A program made the position numbers and the translations under genes. Positions 37,930 through 47,207 of a stretch of DNA of 64,000 nucleotides are shown in pieces. The DNA lies in the NCBI GenBank assembly GCA_963740255.1, contig CAVUDO010000002.1, positions 1,798,001-1,862,000 on the forward strand. The letters run 5' to 3'. Within the stretch, counting starts at the first letter, position 1. Every line of letters begins with the position of its first letter. The notes under the pieces are model-generated. The model was given only the letters and a program-made list of their open reading frames with translations, was not told the DNA's origin and did no database searches. This stretch comes from CAVUDO01 sp963740255 (lineage in GTDB: Bacteria > Actinomycetota > Actinomycetes > Mycobacteriales > Cryptosporangiaceae).

Positions 37930-38385
37930 ATGCCCTCGCCTTCGAGTCGCCGGCCCGCCGGCCGCCGCGACCGGCGCGGTCGTGGCATGCGCGGCCGGTT
38001 GGCGCCGGCCACCGTGCCCCTCTCGCGGAGCCGGGCGCAGGTCTTCGACGACATGGTGCTTGATGCTGTGGAGCATCTGGAGTCGCGGTGGGCGCGGCAG
38101 CTGCGCGGCGTCGAGTTCGCCGTCGAGGACGTCCCGCCCGAGCTTCCGTCCTACGACTCCGACGTGCTCGAGGACGGCAACGTGCCGCTGGCCCGGCTGC
38201 TGCCGGGCCGCGACACCGGCCGCGGCCGCGGCACCTCGCCCCGGATCGTGGTCTACCGCCGGCCGCTGGAGGCCCGCGCCCTCGACCGCGACGACCTGGC
38301 CGACCTCGTGCACGACGTCGTCGTCGAGCAGGTCGCCAACCTGCTCGGCCTCGACCCGGACGAGGTCGACCCCCCCGACCACTGA
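37930..38385 (+). CDS. DUF1025-type metallopeptidase-family protein
   Basis: A 151-residue protein whose C-terminal 105 residues match the actinobacterial branch of the zincin-like metallopeptidase family (DUF1025): FDDMVLDAVEHLESRW, VEFAVEDVPPE, RIVVYRRPLEARA and DLVHDVVVEQVANLLGLDPD. In this branch the HExxH motif is altered (here HDVVVEQ), so peptidase activity is doubtful. The N-terminal 45 residues are Arg/Pro-rich. It is divergent from DUF3499 and convergent with whiB. ATG 37930 chosen; ATG 37987 is an alternative. Confidence 0.82.
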   Translation: MPSPSSRRPAGRRDRRGRGMRGRLAPATVPLSRSRAQVFDDMVLDAVEHLESRWARQLRGVEFAVEDVPPELPSYDSDVLEDGNVPLARLLPGRDTGRGRGTSPRIVVYRRPLEARALDRDDLADLVHDVVVEQVANLLGLDPDEVDPPDH

Positions 38386-38424
38386 GCGGTCAGGCCCCCC
38401 GGCCCGCCCGCCCGTGCGAACGCG

Positions 38425-38682
38425 TCAGCTCACCCGCTTCTTGAGCTTGCGGCGCTCCCGCTCGCTCAGGCCGCCCCAGATGCCGAACCGCTCGTCGTGG
38501 GCGAGCGCGTACTCCAGGCACTCGGACTTGACCTCGCAGCCGATGCAGATCCGCTTGGCCTCCCGGGTCGACCCCCCCTTCTCGGGGAAGAACGCCTCCG
38601 GGTCGGTCTGTGCGCAGAGCGCGTTGTCCTGCCACTCCGGTGCGTCACCGGAGAGTAGATCGGTGATGACGTGTGCGGTCAC
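38425..38682 (-). CDS. whiB: WhiB-family iron-sulfur regulator (WhiB2/WhmD-like)
   Basis: An 85-residue WhiB protein. Four cysteines (ALCAQTD, ICIGCEVKSEC) would hold a 4Fe-4S cluster, followed by the GIWGGLSERERRKLKK turn and basic tail. Neighbours DUF3499 and the metallopeptidase point to the WhiB2/WhmD group, which controls septation and sporulation genes with WhiA in other actinomycetes. GTG 38682 follows GGAGGTGAAC. A well-formed promoter with a palindrome lies 85 bases upstream. Confidence 0.93.
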   Translation of the reverse strand: MTAHVITDLLSGDAPEWQDNALCAQTDPEAFFPEKGGSTREAKRICIGCEVKSECLEYALAHDERFGIWGGLSERERRKLKKRVS

Positions 38683-38764
38683 CGTTCACCTCCACTCGTG
38701 CGACCCGTCGCCGGAGTCGCGTCGAACCCCCTGTGGAGAGCTTCATTGACTGAACCCCTGCCAA

Positions 38765-38794
38765 ATTACACGCGTGTAATGCGTGCGAAGTCAA
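38765..38794 (-). promoter_or_regulatory. whiB promoter with a 16-bp perfect palindrome
   Basis: On the minus strand a -35 TTGACT (38794-38789) and a -10 TGTAAT (38770-38765) are 18 bases apart. The -10 forms one end of the perfect palindrome ATTACACGCGTGTAAT (38765-38780), which covers the inner spacer. A dimeric regulator bound there would block or reshape the promoter. The predicted start near 38758 leaves a leader of about 75 bases before GTG 38682. Confidence 0.65.
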
Positions 38795-39052
38795 GGCCGG
38801 ATTTGGTATGGGATGGGTTTTTTTCCGCGCGTACGCCCAGGTCATGCGGGCGACACGCCGGGGCGGATTCCCGACACGACACGACGGCACGCATCCGCGC
38901 CGGGCCGACGCACCGGTCGGACGCCTCAGCCGCCATCCCGCCGCGGCGGCCCCGACCGGGCTTTCGGCGCCCGCGCGCGGCCACCGCTCGCCGGTCGGTT
39001 GTCCTTCCTCGGGTACACGGTCACCCAACGTGATCCGACTCGCTCCGCAGCC
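38795..39052. other. Gene-free stretch between whiB promoter and bioA
   Basis: 258 bases with no supported gene. It contains a GGG-T7 homopolymer near 38816-38824 and a GC-rich remainder. The end of bioA transcription must lie here, but I see no clear hairpin. Confidence 0.3.
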
Positions 39053-40403
39053 TCACTCGCCGAGACCCGCGGCGGCCACCATCGCCGCGCACACCCGCGC
39101 CGCGTCGTCGGCATCCATGACGTACGGCGGCATCGTGTAGATCAGGTTCCGGAACGGGCGGAGCCAGACGCCGTGGGCGAGCACGGTCTCGGTCACCCGG
39201 GCGACGTCCACCGGCGTACGCATCTCGATCACACCGATCGCGCCGAGCACGCGGACGTCGGCCACGCCCGGCAGCCCCCGGGCCGGCGCCAGGCCATCCG
39301 CCAACCAGCCGCCGAGCCGCCGCACCGTGGCTGCCCAGTCCTGGGCCAGCAGCAGCCGGATGCTGGCCAGCGCGACCGAGGCGGCCAGCGGGTTGGCCAT
39401 GTAGGTCGGGCCGTGCATCAGCACCGGCGCCTCGCCCCGGCAGATCCCGGCGGCCACCTCGGCCGTGCACAGGGTGGCGGCCATCGTGAGGTAGCCGCCG
39501 GTCATCGCCTTGCCGACACACATGACGTCCGGGGCCACGCCGGCCCGGTCGGCGGCGAACAGCGTGCCGGACCGGCCGAACCCGGTGGCGATCTCGTCGA
39601 AGACCAGCAGCAGTCCGTGCTCGTCGCAGAGCTCCCGGAGGACGTCCCAGGTAGGCCGGGTCGTAGAAGCGCATCCCGCCGGCGTTCTGGACGACCGGCT
39701 CCACGATCACCGCCGCCAGCTCGTGCGCGTGCCGCTCGACCAGCGCGGTCAGCTCGGCCACGTACACGTCGTCCACCCCCGCGTCGACCCCGGCGGGTGG
39801 AGCCGGCGCGAACACGTGGCTGGCGAGCACGTCGGCGAACAGGTGGTGCATGCCGTTGACCGGGTCGCAGACCGCCATCGCCCCGAACGTGTCGCCGTAG
39901 TAGCCCGAGCGCACGGTGAGCAGGCGGGTCCTGGCCTGCCGCCCCTGGGACAGCTGGTACTGCAGCGCCATCTTGATCGCGACCTCGACCGAGATCGAGC
40001 CGGAGTCGGCGAAGAACACCGTGGTCAGCGGCTCGGGCGTGATCTCGACCAGCAGCCGGGCCAGCTCCACGGCCGGCGGGTGGGTGAGGCCGCCGAACAT
40101 CACGTGCGCCATCCGGCCGAGCTGGTCGGTGACCGCGGCGTTGAGCACCGGGTGGTTGTAGCCGTGGATGGCCGCCCACCACGAGCTGGTGCCGTCCACC
40201 AGCTCGCGCCCGTCCGCGTGCCGCAGCCGGACACCTCTCGCCCCGACGATCGGCTGGACGACCGCGCCCGGGACGCTCGCGTACGGGTGCCAGACGTGGG
40301 CGGCGTCCAGCGCCAGCAGCTCGTCGGCGGTGAGAGCGGTGCCGGGCAGCGCCCCGGCCGGGTGGGTGCCGGACAGCGCCGGTCGAGGTGTGCCTGTGTT
40401 CAC
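39053..40403 (-). pseudogene. bioA: Adenosylmethionine-8-amino-7-oxononanoate aminotransferase, frameshifted
   Basis: A biotin-pathway class III aminotransferase. From GTG 40403 the frame has LDAAHVWHPYASV, GTSSWWAAIHGYNHP, FADSGSISVEVAIKMALQY and GGMRFYDPAYL. One extra base in a CCC run (39645-39647) then shifts the frame. The correct continuation DVLRELCDEHGLLLVFDEIA, with the cofactor aspartate, and CVGKAMTGGYLTM, with the PLP lysine, runs on to 39053. All catalytic residues would be present in a 450-residue enzyme, so an assembly error is likely. No other biotin genes are nearby. Confidence 0.88.
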
Positions 40404-40423
40404 GGGCCCGACGGTAGTGCCCG

Positions 40424-40870
40424 TCAGGACGACGCCCGCTCCAGCAGTGCCTTCAGGGCGGCGAGGTCCTTCCGGTTGGCCCGGCGCATCGCCGCCGCCA
40501 TCATCGGTGCGCCGACCTTCGAGAAGCCGCTCGGCTCGCCGCGGTTCCGCAGCGTCATCCGGGTCTGCCCGTTGCCGTGCGGCTCCCAGGTGTAGGTCGT
40601 CTCCATCGGGAACGGCCCTTCCGCCGTACACATCACCAGCCGCTCGCCGGGGATCAGCTCCGCGATCTCGTACGTGTAGGCGAGCCGCCGGCCGAGGAAC
40701 CGCGCCACGAACGCGAGCCGGGAGCCGACCGTCAGCGGTGCCGGGGTGAGCCACTCCACCGAGGCGATGTTGACGTACCACTCCGGCGCGTGCGAAGGAT
40801 CCGCCGCATACGCCGCAACCTCGTCGCGCGGGCGGTCGATCACCACTTCGGTCAGCACGTCGACAGCCAT
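40424..40870 (-). CDS. SRPBCC (START-like) family protein
   Basis: A 148-residue polyketide-cyclase/START-fold protein with a ligand-binding cavity. VDVLTEVVIDRPRDEVAAYA opens the fold, then PLTVGSRLAFVARF, TYTWEPHGNGQTRMTLRNRG and a C-terminal helix MAAAMRRANRKDLAALKALL. Such proteins bind lipids or aromatic ligands; the role here is unknown. ATG 40870. It is on the same strand as bioA, 20 bases upstream of it. Confidence 0.88.
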   Translation of the reverse strand: MAVDVLTEVVIDRPRDEVAAYAADPSHAPEWYVNIASVEWLTPAPLTVGSRLAFVARFLGRRLAYTYEIAELIPGERLVMCTAEGPFPMETTYTWEPHGNGQTRMTLRNRGEPSGFSKVGAPMMAAAMRRANRKDLAALKALLERASS

Positions 40871-40900
40871 CGCCCCTCCCGTCCGTCCGTCGGCATCCTC

Positions 40901-41800
40901 TCACCCGGCCACGACATCGGTGTGCCCCCGCGACACCGCGCCCTCCGAGGACGTGCGGCGGCCGTCGGCCGTCCCCGTTCCGGCCGACGGTCGCCCGCGG
41001 TCACCCGGACGCGACCTGCCGGTCAGGCCGCCCGCCAAGAGCCACCCGAGCAGGGCGCCGGCCAGCAGCCCGAACGTGGTCAGCGGCACCACCGCACCGG
41101 GTACCGCGCGGGTGATCGCGACCCGCATCACCCGGTCGTCGCGGTAGATCGGCGACGTGATCGCGATCTCCGCCCGCCATCCGCCGCGGGCGACGACCGA
41201 GGACGGCCGGTCGGGGTCGTCCTGTCGCGACACGACCGACCAGCCGGCCGCGCGCATACGTCGCTCCGCCTCCCCGACGACCGCCGCTCCCGACCGGGCG
41301 TCGTCCCGGTGCGGAACGTCGAAGAACACCTGGCCGTGCTCGTACTCGTCGGTGCCGGTGACCCAGTACACCCACCGTGCGTCCGCGGTGTACTTCGGTG
41401 TGTTGTCGAAGACCCAGTCCCACCGCTGCGCGACCGGTGCGGCGCCGGCAGGCAGCGCCGGCTGGAGCATCCGGGTCGCCTCGTCGTTGCCAGGCAGGGG
41501 CGGCGCGGTCTGCCACCCGAGGAACCCACCGAACGCCCCGAGCGCCACCATCGCGATCAGGGCACCGCAGCCGGCGACCAGGAGCCCGCCCGCGCCGCGG
41601 ACGCGAAACCGGTGCCGGAAGCCGCCCAGCAGCAGGTCGACGACCTCGGTGCGGGTGGGCCTGGCGCGACCGGTCGGCGCGGCATCCATCAGCGTCGTCA
41701 CGATCTCCTCACCACGCTGCCGCCGATAGGAGCGCGGATAGGTCAGCAACAGGAGGCGGTAGCGACGGGCGAGGATCGCCCCGCCGGACAGCTCTGACAT
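40901..41800 (-). CDS. Membrane protein paired with a PadR regulator
   Basis: A 299-residue protein with an N-terminal cytoplasmic part (ARRYRLLLLTYPRSYRRQRG), a membrane helix near residue 80 (LLVAGCGALIAMVALGAFGG), an extracytoplasmic domain with WDWVFDNTPKYTADARWVYW, and a second helix near residue 250. The LLRLLYPRSYRRE-like opening is typical of actinobacterial membrane proteins encoded beside PadR genes. ATG 41800 has AGGAGACC. Presumably co-transcribed with padR and controlled by it. Confidence 0.75.
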   Translation of the reverse strand: MSELSGGAILARRYRLLLLTYPRSYRRQRGEEIVTTLMDAAPTGRARPTRTEVVDLLLGGFRHRFRVRGAGGLLVAGCGALIAMVALGAFGGFLGWQTAPPLPGNDEATRMLQPALPAGAAPVAQRWDWVFDNTPKYTADARWVYWVTGTDEYEHGQVFFDVPHRDDARSGAAVVGEAERRMRAAGWSVVSRQDDPDRPSSVVARGGWRAEIAITSPIYRDDRVMRVAITRAVPGAVVPLTTFGLLAGALLGWLLAGGLTGRSRPGDRGRPSAGTGTADGRRTSSEGAVSRGHTDVVAG

Positions 41801-41853
41801 CAGGTCTCCTTCTGGAGGGTCGGCCGCCCCCCGTGGGCGGCCGAACGAAAGGG

Positions 41854-42186
41854 TCAGGACGGAAGCAGCTTCGGCAGCGCCGCCCAGCCGGCGAGCCGCT
41901 CGGACGCGGCGTCGGCGTTGCTCCGCAGCACGGCAGCCTCCTCGCGCAGCGCGGTGCTGCCCTGCTCGGTGAGCCGGTAGTACCGTCGGAGGCGGCCGTC
42001 GACCGCCTCTTCCCGGTCGAGGGCGATCAGGCTCTCCTCGGTGAGCCGGTCGAGCGCGGCATAGAGAGTGCCCGCACTGAGCTTGACCCGGCCGCCGGAC
42101 AGGGCCGCCACCTGGCGCATCACGCCGTACCCGTGCAGGGGCGGCCCGGCCAGTGCGGTGAGTACGAGGAACGTGGGCTCTCTCAT
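41854..42186 (-). CDS. PadR-family transcriptional regulator
   Basis: A 110-residue winged-helix repressor: EPTFLVLTALAGPPLHGYGV, SAGTLYAALDRLTEESLIAL and RRYYRLTEQGSTALREEAA match the PadR N-domain, with a short C-terminal helix. ATG 42186 gives the usual N-terminus and lies seven bases after a TATATT box, so the mRNA is probably leaderless. Upstream in-frame codons are less likely to be used. The downstream membrane protein gene is 53 bases away on the same strand. Confidence 0.9.
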   Translation of the reverse strand: MREPTFLVLTALAGPPLHGYGVMRQVAALSGGRVKLSAGTLYAALDRLTEESLIALDREEAVDGRLRRYYRLTEQGSTALREEAAVLRSNADAASERLAGWAALPKLLPS

Positions 42187-42193
42187 GCGACCC

Positions 42194-42199
42194 AATATA
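42194..42199 (-). promoter_or_regulatory. -10 element of padR with candidate operator
   Basis: TATATT at 42199-42194 on the minus strand ends seven bases before the padR ATG, implying a leaderless transcript. Upstream, ATGTTGCGGTCAT (about 42206-42218) has ATG...CAT dyad symmetry like PadR boxes, suggesting autorepression. Confidence 0.5.
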
Positions 42200-42293
42200 C
42201 CGATGACCGCAACATGTCTGACCTGGGCCATTGCGAGATCGTGTGCATACTAGCGAGACGGTGCTTCCGTTCGACGCTTGAGCGGTCGCGGCG

Positions 42294-42518
42294 TCAGCGG
42301 CCGGCGTTACGGGGATGGTCCTTGGCCGTGCGCTCGTTGCCCCGACGGTAGTTGCCGGTCCAACGCGCCATGACGTCCTGCGGGTCGTCCTCGTCGACCT
42401 CGGCCAGGAACGTCCGCGCACGCTCGCCGCGCAGGGTCGCCGCGGCCCGGCCGCGATGGGAGAGGGCCACCGAGCCGTCGGCGCGGGTCACGTAGGCGAA
42501 GCCTTCGGGTGCCGGCAT
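42294..42518 (-). CDS. Small conserved actinobacterial hypothetical protein
   Basis: A 74-residue basic protein: PEGFAYVTRADGSVALSHRG, AATLRGERARTFLAEVDEDD and DVMARWTGNYRRGNERTAKD. I recognise it as a small protein conserved across actinomycetes without known function. ATG 42518; the upstream extension to 42605 is compositionally poor. It is divergent from the DUF4304 gene 102 bases away. Confidence 0.7.
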   Translation of the reverse strand: MPAPEGFAYVTRADGSVALSHRGRAAATLRGERARTFLAEVDEDDPQDVMARWTGNYRRGNERTAKDHPRNAGR

Positions 42519-42620
42519 GTCCGGGAGGCTGCCAGAGCGGCGGGCACAGCGCACCGCCCTTTCCGGCGGCCCGCGGCCCCAGCCGGGGCGAAGGTGGCAC
42601 GCCACTCGTACCGTCGGGGC

Positions 42621-43253
42621 ATGCCCGATCTCGACGCGGTTGTCCGGGACCTGATGAAGGACGTCGGCGCCACGCTGCGTCCGTTGGGGTTCCGCGGCTC
42701 GGGCGGACTGTGGCGGCTGGCCACGGCGGAGGGCGTGGCCGTGGTCCAGAAGCAGGGGTCACAAGGCTCGTGGTACGCCGAGAAGCTGTTCTACGTGAAC
42801 ACCTCGATCGTCCTGACGGCGTGGTGGGAGTGGAACCATGCGTGCGGCGACCAGCCGCGTCCGCTCGAACGGGTGGCCGAGTACGACGGGCTCCGGCTGC
42901 TCGAAGGCAGGGTGCCGAGCTCCGACCCCCGTCACTACGGTGCGGGCCCCGACAGGTGGCGGGTCACGGCGGACACCGACCTCGACCGGTTCCGCGACGA
43001 CCTGCTGGCCGCCGTGGCCGCGTCGGCGGGCCGGCTGGTCGAACTGCTGGAGCCCGGCCGCTACCTCGACGAGTTGCTCGCCCTGCCGACCCGAGGCATC
43101 GGTGTGTGGGAGGCACTGGTCGTGCTGCTCGCCGAGCGCGGACCCTCCCCGGACCTGGACGCCGCGTGCATCGGCCTGATCGACGCCTACGCCGACCGGG
43201 ACGCCAACCCGGACCACCTGCTCACGTGGGCGACCGACCGCGCGTCCCGCTGA
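42621..43253 (+). CDS. DUF4304 protein
   Basis: A 210-residue soluble protein. LKDVGATLRPLGFRGSGGLW-type start, a VVQKQGSQGSWYAEKLFYVN strand pair and the PSSDPRHYGAGPDRWRV region fit DUF4304, a family seen in immunity-like and uncharacterised contexts. ATG 42621 lies 10 bases after TACCGT. No toxin or partner is adjacent. Confidence 0.75.
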   Translation: MPDLDAVVRDLMKDVGATLRPLGFRGSGGLWRLATAEGVAVVQKQGSQGSWYAEKLFYVNTSIVLTAWWEWNHACGDQPRPLERVAEYDGLRLLEGRVPSSDPRHYGAGPDRWRVTADTDLDRFRDDLLAAVAASAGRLVELLEPGRYLDELLALPTRGIGVWEALVVLLAERGPSPDLDAACIGLIDAYADRDANPDHLLTWATDRASR

Positions 43254-43343
43254 CGCGGGTGCGGCGGAGTAGCGGGTCGGCGCGGGCGCTCCCACCCGAC
43301 AGAACACCCGCGTCGACCGCTCCCGGCTACGGGCTCGGGCGGA

Positions 43344-45962
43344 CTACCCGACGAGGGGCAGGCCGGGGCGGCTCCGGACGGTGGCGTAGGTGGTCGTGCG
43401 CTGCCGGACCGGACGGCCGGAGGCGGTGGCGATCGCGGTCAACTGGTCGGCGGTACGGGCGCTGCCGTGCTCCGAGCCGGCCATCCGACTGATCGTCTCC
43501 TCCATCAGCGTGCCGCCCAGGTCGTCCACGCCACCGCGCAGCACGGCCACCGAGCCCTCGTCGCCCAGCTTCACCCAGGAGCACTGGACGTGGTCGATCC
43601 GTCCGTGCAGCAACAGCCGTGCCATCGCGTGCACCACGCGGTTCTCGCGGACGGTGGGGCCGGGACGGGCGATGCCGGCCAGGTAGATCGGGGCGTTGTG
43701 GTGGACGAACGGCAGCGGTACGAACTCGGTGAAGCCGCCGGTGGCGTTCTGGATCCGGGCCAGCGTCCGGAGGTGGCCGAGCCAGTGCCCGGCGTGGTCG
43801 ACGTGGCCGTACATCATCGTGGAGGACGACCGGATGCCCAGCTCGTGCGCAGTGGTGACCACCTCCTCCCAGGTGGCCGCCGGCAGCTTGCCCTTGGTGA
43901 GCACCCAGCGCACGTCGTCGTCGAGGATCTCGGCCGCGGTGCCCGGGATGCTGCCGAGGCCGGCCTCCTGGAGCAGGAGCAGCCAGTCCTCGATCGACAG
44001 GTTGGCCTTGGCGCTGGCCGTCACCACCTCCATCGGGCTGAACGCGTGCACGTGGATCTCCGGGACCCGTCGCTTCACCGCCCCCACCAGGTCGGCGTAC
44101 CCGGTGCCGGAGAGCTCGGGATCGATGCCGCCCTGCATGCACACCTCGGTGGCGCCGGCCGCCCATGCCTGGGCCGCACGGTCGGCGACCTCGTCGCGGG
44201 AGAGCCGGTAGGCGTCGGCGTCGCCGCGGCGCTGGGCGAACGCGCAGAACCGGCACCCGACGTAGCAGACGTTGGTGAAGTTGACGTTCCGGTTGACGAC
44301 GTAGGTCACCTCGTCGCCAACGGTGTCGCGGCGGACGTCGTCGGCGAGAGCCGCCAGCGCGTCCAGCGCGGCGCCGTCCGCGGCGAACAGCGCTAGGGCC
44401 AGGGACTCGTGCCGGGGGTCCAGCAGCGCCGCCGGGTCGTCCGCGGCCAGCCGGAGGCCCGCGCGGAGGTCGGCGTCCAGCCGCTCCCCCGGGGCCGCCG
44501 CGCCGGCACCCGCGGCGCCTCCGTCGCCGTCGGCCGCCGCGATCCGGACGGCGTCCCAGTCGCCGTACACCGTGGCGAAGTCGTCGCGGCGGTCGCCGCT
44601 GCGCCCAGTGGTGTCGATGGTGGTGTGCAGGTCGGTGCGGCCCGCCGGCGTGAGGCCGCCGTCCGGTTCCTGCCACGGGCGACCCGCCGGCACGGCGGCC
44701 TCGTCGGCCAGGCCGGTGGCCGGGTCGGCGAGCGCGGCCACGTGCGCGGCCAGCCGGGGGTCGATCCACGGCTCGCCGGCCCGCACATACGGCGGGTACA
44801 CCGTCAGCCGCTCCCACAGCGTGAACCCCGCCGCGGCCGACCGGGCGGCCAGCTCCTCGATCGCCGGCCAGGGGCGCTCGGGGTTGACGTGGTCGGGCGT
44901 GACCGGCGAGATGCCGCCCCAGTCGTCGATGCCGGCCCGCAGCAGCAGCGCGTACTCGTCGCCGATCAGGTTGGGCGGGGCCTGCAGGCGGGCCTTCGGG
45001 CCGAGCACCAGCCGGGCCACGGCCACCGAGGCAACCAGGTCGGCCAGCTCGGCGTCGGGCATCGCGCGCATCGCGGTGTCGGGCTTGGCGCGGAAGTTCT
45101 GGACGATCGTCTCCTGGATGTGCCCGTACTCGCGGGACACCTTCCGGATGGCGAACAGGGACTCGGCCCGCTCGACGAGCGTCTCGCCGATCCCGATCAG
45201 GATCCCCGTGGTGAACGGGACGCCGACCCGGCCGGCGTCGGCCAGCACCCGCAGCCGGACGGCGGGCTCCTTGTCGGGCGAGCCGTAGTGCGGACCGCCG
45301 GGCGACCGCCACAGCCGGGTCGCCGTGGTCTCCAGCATCATGCCCATGCTCGGCGCGACCGGCTTGAGCCGTTGCAGCTCCGACCAGCTCATGACACCCG
45401 GGTTGAGGTGCGGCAGCAGGCCCGTTTCCTCCAGTACGGCGATCGCGCAGGCCCGGAGATAGTCCAGCGTCGAGGAGTAGCCCCGCTGTTCGAGCCATTC
45501 CGCGGCGGCCGGCCAGCGCTCCTCCGGTCGGTCGCCGAGCGTGAACAGCGCCTCCTTGCACCCCCGGGCCGCGCCGTCGCGGGCGATCCGGAGCACCTCG
45601 TCCCGCTCCAGGAACGCCGCCGGCACCCGATGCGGGACGGTCGCGAACGTGCAGTAGTGGCAGCGGTCGCGGCAGAGCCGGGTGAGCGGGACGAAGACCT
45701 TCCGCGAATAGGTGACCACCCCGGGCCGGCCCGCATCGGCCAGGCCCGCGTCCCGCACCCGGGACGCCGTGGCGAGCAGATCGTCCAGGTCGGCGTCGCG
45801 GGCCGTGAGCAGCGCGGCGGCTTCGGCCGCGTCCAGGCTGACGCCGTCGCGGGCCCGCCGGAGCGCACGACGCAACGCATGCCCCGGTGCCGCGGGGCCG
45901 GCGAGCGCTGCCCCGCCGGACGGCGACCCGGCGCGCGCGGAACCAGTCGGGGGGGACGCCAT
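43344..45962 (-). CDS. fbiC: 7,8-didemethyl-8-hydroxy-5-deazariboflavin synthase (FO synthase)
   Basis: An 872-residue fusion of the two radical SAM enzymes CofG and CofH that build FO, the chromophore of coenzyme F420, from tyrosine and a ribityl-diaminouracil. The CofG half has CRDRCHYCTF (CxxxCxxC near residue 91). The CofH half has CYVGCRFCAFAQRRGDADAY (near residue 570), then EVCMQGGIDPEL and SSTMMYGHVDHAGHW. Length matches actinobacterial FbiC. ATG 45962. Together with fbiA and fbiB 2-5 kb away the organism has a complete late F420 route. Confidence 0.96.
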   Translation of the reverse strand: MASPPTGSARAGSPSGGAALAGPAAPGHALRRALRRARDGVSLDAAEAAALLTARDADLDDLLATASRVRDAGLADAGRPGVVTYSRKVFVPLTRLCRDRCHYCTFATVPHRVPAAFLERDEVLRIARDGAARGCKEALFTLGDRPEERWPAAAEWLEQRGYSSTLDYLRACAIAVLEETGLLPHLNPGVMSWSELQRLKPVAPSMGMMLETTATRLWRSPGGPHYGSPDKEPAVRLRVLADAGRVGVPFTTGILIGIGETLVERAESLFAIRKVSREYGHIQETIVQNFRAKPDTAMRAMPDAELADLVASVAVARLVLGPKARLQAPPNLIGDEYALLLRAGIDDWGGISPVTPDHVNPERPWPAIEELAARSAAAGFTLWERLTVYPPYVRAGEPWIDPRLAAHVAALADPATGLADEAAVPAGRPWQEPDGGLTPAGRTDLHTTIDTTGRSGDRRDDFATVYGDWDAVRIAAADGDGGAAGAGAAAPGERLDADLRAGLRLAADDPAALLDPRHESLALALFAADGAALDALAALADDVRRDTVGDEVTYVVNRNVNFTNVCYVGCRFCAFAQRRGDADAYRLSRDEVADRAAQAWAAGATEVCMQGGIDPELSGTGYADLVGAVKRRVPEIHVHAFSPMEVVTASAKANLSIEDWLLLLQEAGLGSIPGTAAEILDDDVRWVLTKGKLPAATWEEVVTTAHELGIRSSSTMMYGHVDHAGHWLGHLRTLARIQNATGGFTEFVPLPFVHHNAPIYLAGIARPGPTVRENRVVHAMARLLLHGRIDHVQCSWVKLGDEGSVAVLRGGVDDLGGTLMEETISRMAGSEHGSARTADQLTAIATASGRPVRQRTTTYATVRSRPGLPLVG

Positions 45963-46010
45963 GGCGGCCAGCCTATGTCGGCCCCGGGCGGGTGCCCCGC
46001 CGAGGAAGGC

Positions 46011-47207
46011 TCAGGACTGCGGCGGCTGGCCCCATCCCGACGGGCGCTCCTGTTCGGCCTGCAGCCGAGCCTCGTCTGCCTGCTGCCGCAAGTCCGGCGG
46101 GATGATCTGGGTCTGGTTCTCGTTCTCGTCGTTCTCGGGAAACCCGACCCAGGTGCTGGCCTGGGTCGGCGCGGCGGCGGGGAACGGTGACGCCGGCTGG
46201 GCGTAGCCACCCGGCTGGCCGGGGTAGGCAGGTGGGCCGGACGCCGGCTGCTGGGCCGGGTACGCCGGGGGGCCGGACGCCGGCTGCTGGCCCGGGTACG
46301 CCGGGGGGCCGGACGCCGGCTGCTGGCCCGGGTACGCCGGGGGGCCGGACTGGGGTGCGCCCGGCGGGCCTGAGGTCGGCTGCCCGTAGGACTGCCCGTA
46401 ACCGGCCGGCTGCGACGGCTGGCTGTAGGGCTGCTGCGTGTAGGGGCCCTGCGAAGGCGAGTACGGCACCTGCTGCGGCGACAGCCCCGGGTACTGGCCT
46501 GGCTGGCCGTAGGGCTGCTGCTGCGGCTGGCCGTACGGCTGCTGCGCCCGGTACGGCTGCTGCGGGGCGCCGTACTGGCCCGGCTGTGCGGGCGCGCCGT
46601 TGTGCGGCTGAAGTGCCTGGCCAGGCTGCTGCTGGCCGGGCTGGGGCTGGCCGTACTGACCGGGCTGGCTCGGCGGGTAGCCCTGGTCCTGAAGCGGTGC
46701 GTAGTTGGCGAACGGCGCGGGCGCCTTCGGCGGCCGGGTGACCAGGAACAGCCGCACGACGACGAACGCCGCGATGCCGATCAGCGCGAACCAGGCCAGA
46801 TGTTCGACCGCCCACGCCAGGATGCCCCGCACGGAGAGGGCGTCCGACAGCAGCATGCCCACGAGGACGACCAACCCGAGCAGGACCAGCAGCCCGTACT
46901 CGGCCAGCGCCGCGAACAGCACCGGATCCCGCAGCTTGTCCAGCGCGGGTCGCCCGGTCATGACGATCAGCACCGCGAACACTGGCAGCACGATCGGGAC
47001 CGCGCCGAAGATCAGCGACGACGCCGATGCGGCCCGTGAGGAGAAGTCTCCGCTGGCACCCGGGATCGCCAGCACGACCAGTGCCAGCAGCAGCCACGCG
47101 CCGCACACGCCGAGCAGCGTGAAGGCGATCGGCGCACGAAGCTGGTTCAGGACAGCCTTCGCGGGCGGTTCTTCATCGGTCACAGCGGGCGACGAGTCGG
47201 TCGTCAC
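46011..47207 (-). CDS. Four-helix membrane protein with a long Pro/Gln-rich repeat tail
   Basis: A 398-residue protein. Four membrane helices occupy residues 24-170 (FTLLGVCGAWLLLALVVLAI first). Residues 185-340 are rich in Pro, Gln, Gly and Tyr, with four near-identical SGPPAYPGQQPA repeats (46200-46350) and PYGQPQQQ-type runs. The tail ends with acidic ENDENENQTQIIPPDLRQ. Such tails are disordered and often scaffold cell-envelope complexes. GTG 47207. Located between fbiC and fbiA, but no link to F420 is known. Confidence 0.75.
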   Translation of the reverse strand: MTTDSSPAVTDEEPPAKAVLNQLRAPIAFTLLGVCGAWLLLALVVLAIPGASGDFSSRAASASSLIFGAVPIVLPVFAVLIVMTGRPALDKLRDPVLFAALAEYGLLVLLGLVVLVGMLLSDALSVRGILAWAVEHLAWFALIGIAAFVVVRLFLVTRPPKAPAPFANYAPLQDQGYPPSQPGQYGQPQPGQQQPGQALQPHNGAPAQPGQYGAPQQPYRAQQPYGQPQQQPYGQPGQYPGLSPQQVPYSPSQGPYTQQPYSQPSQPAGYGQSYGQPTSGPPGAPQSGPPAYPGQQPASGPPAYPGQQPASGPPAYPAQQPASGPPAYPGQPGGYAQPASPFPAAAPTQASTWVGFPENDENENQTQIIPPDLRQQADEARLQAEQERPSGWGQPPQS

